Made by a program: the position numbers and the translations under genes. A model generated the notes under the pieces. The model made no database searches, was not told the origin of the DNA, and saw only the letters and a program-made list of their open reading frames with translations. From assembly GCA_017354095.1 (NCBI GenBank), contig JAFMRP010000068.1:1-11088 (forward strand): 11,088 nt of DNA, written 5' to 3'. This DNA is from Ktedonobacteraceae bacterium. GTDB taxonomy: Bacteria > Chloroflexota > Ktedonobacteria > Ktedonobacterales > Ktedonobacteraceae. Every line of letters begins with the position of its first letter. Position 1 is the stretch's first letter. This document shows positions 10,599-11,088 of this stretch, piece by piece.

Positions 10599-11088
10599 GT
10601 GGAGAAACTATTACCGCAAAATATCGAGGCCGAATGCGGTGTTCTCGGCAGCATTATTATCGATCCTGAGGCAATCGCGCAGGTTGCGGACTTTCTGCAA
10701 CCTGAGGATTTCTATCGTGACGCGCATCGTACGATCTATGAGATCATCCTGCAACTTTTCGATCAGCGCCAGGCGGCCGACTTTATTACAATCTGCGATC
10801 AACTGGAGCAGCGCAACCTGCTGGAGGAGATCGGCGGCGCGGCCTACATTACGTCACTGATCAATATGGTGCCGACCAGCGGCAACGTCGAGTACTATGG
10901 GCGCATTGTTGAACGCACCGCCATCCTGCGCCGCCTCATTCACGCTGCCGGGCAGATCGCCGGCATCGCCTATGAGGAGACCGACGCCGAGGTAGCGCTG
11001 GACAAGGCTGAACAGATCATTTTCGATATCAGCCAGCACCATACGCATTCCGACTTCTCTTCGGTGCGCGAACTGCTCACTGACTACA
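10599..11088 (+). CDS. dnaB: Replicative DNA helicase DnaB (N-terminal part, cut by window end)
   Basis: The first 163 codons of the replicative helicase, which unwinds DNA ahead of the replisome as a ring-shaped hexamer. The visible part is the all-helical N-terminal domain that binds primase and helps form the ring: LPQNIEAECGVLGSIIIDPE (residues 5-24), then LQPEDFYRDAHRTIYEIILQ, then LLEEIGGAAYITSLINMVPT and YYGRIVERTAILRRLIHAAG, all in the usual family order. The RecA-like ATPase domain lies beyond the window. The start is GTG at 10599, with GGGAG (10586-10590) eight bases upstream; no in-frame ATG precedes it. The protein has only four residues before the conserved Pro, a shorter N-terminus than many DnaB proteins. 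An ATG at 10582 is in another frame. The DnaA-box cluster upstream fits a replication role. Confidence 0.94.
   Translation, partial: MEKLLPQNIEAECGVLGSIIIDPEAIAQVADFLQPEDFYRDAHRTIYEIILQLFDQRQAADFITICDQLEQRNLLEEIGGAAYITSLINMVPTSGNVEYYGRIVERTAILRRLIHAAGQIAGIAYEETDAEVALDKAEQIIFDISQHHTHSDFSSVRELLTDY

Noticed and set aside
10582..10860. 92-codon plus-strand frame starting at the ATG just before dnaB
   Set aside because: Out of frame with dnaB; its translation matches nothing I recognise, whereas the GTG frame gives an unmistakable DnaB N-terminus.

Overview
The window reads as a piece of chromosomal core DNA from a bacterium with moderate GC content. A tentative placement is Chloroflexota, possibly the Ktedonobacteria. 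This rests on the mix of genes rather than on a marker: LDH-like malate dehydrogenase, ECF sigma factor, a GGDEF-like/MshEN regulator, tandem cyclophilins of the GTGGPGYKF type, and frequent TTG and GTG starts. I cannot prove it from this sequence. No transposase, phage gene, CRISPR array or defence system is visible.

Layout, left to right. (1) 1-710: the 5' part of mdh on the minus strand, divergent from a complete tRNA-Gln(CTG) gene that has its own consensus promoter and terminator. (2) 711-2868: a gene-free C-rich stretch, a small zinc-ribbon gene (minus), a regulatory interval holding a strong intrinsic terminator in the leader of an ECF sigma factor gene (plus), and, overlapping its 3' end tail to tail, a gene (minus) for a degenerate GGDEF domain joined to an MshEN-like domain. 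(3) 2869-6702: an intergenic region with a tandem DnaA-box-like motif, then a two-gene operon with ATGA overlap for a MOP-type polysaccharide flippase and a two-domain glycosyltransferase (GT2 plus GT-B). (4) 6703-8225: a promoter region rich in inverted repeats, signal peptidase I (lepB, TTG start) and a small four-helix membrane protein. (5) 8226-9827: two cyclophilin-type peptidyl-prolyl isomerases on the minus strand, one cytoplasmic (TTG start) and one anchored to the membrane by its N-terminus. (6) 9828-10598: a 770-base gene-free interval with a cluster of eight DnaA-box-like 9-mers, followed by the N-terminal part of dnaB (plus, GTG start, cut by the window end).

How the genes fit together. 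The flippase and glycosyltransferase form one envelope-glycan unit. LepB, the small membrane protein and the anchored cyclophilin suggest a protein export and folding neighbourhood. The sigma factor and the GGDEF-like/MshEN protein are regulators whose partners are not in the window. The most noteworthy observations are the DnaA-box cluster next to dnaB (a candidate origin or replication-control region), an exact 19-base copy of part of it upstream of the flippase, and the terminator in the leader of the sigma factor gene.
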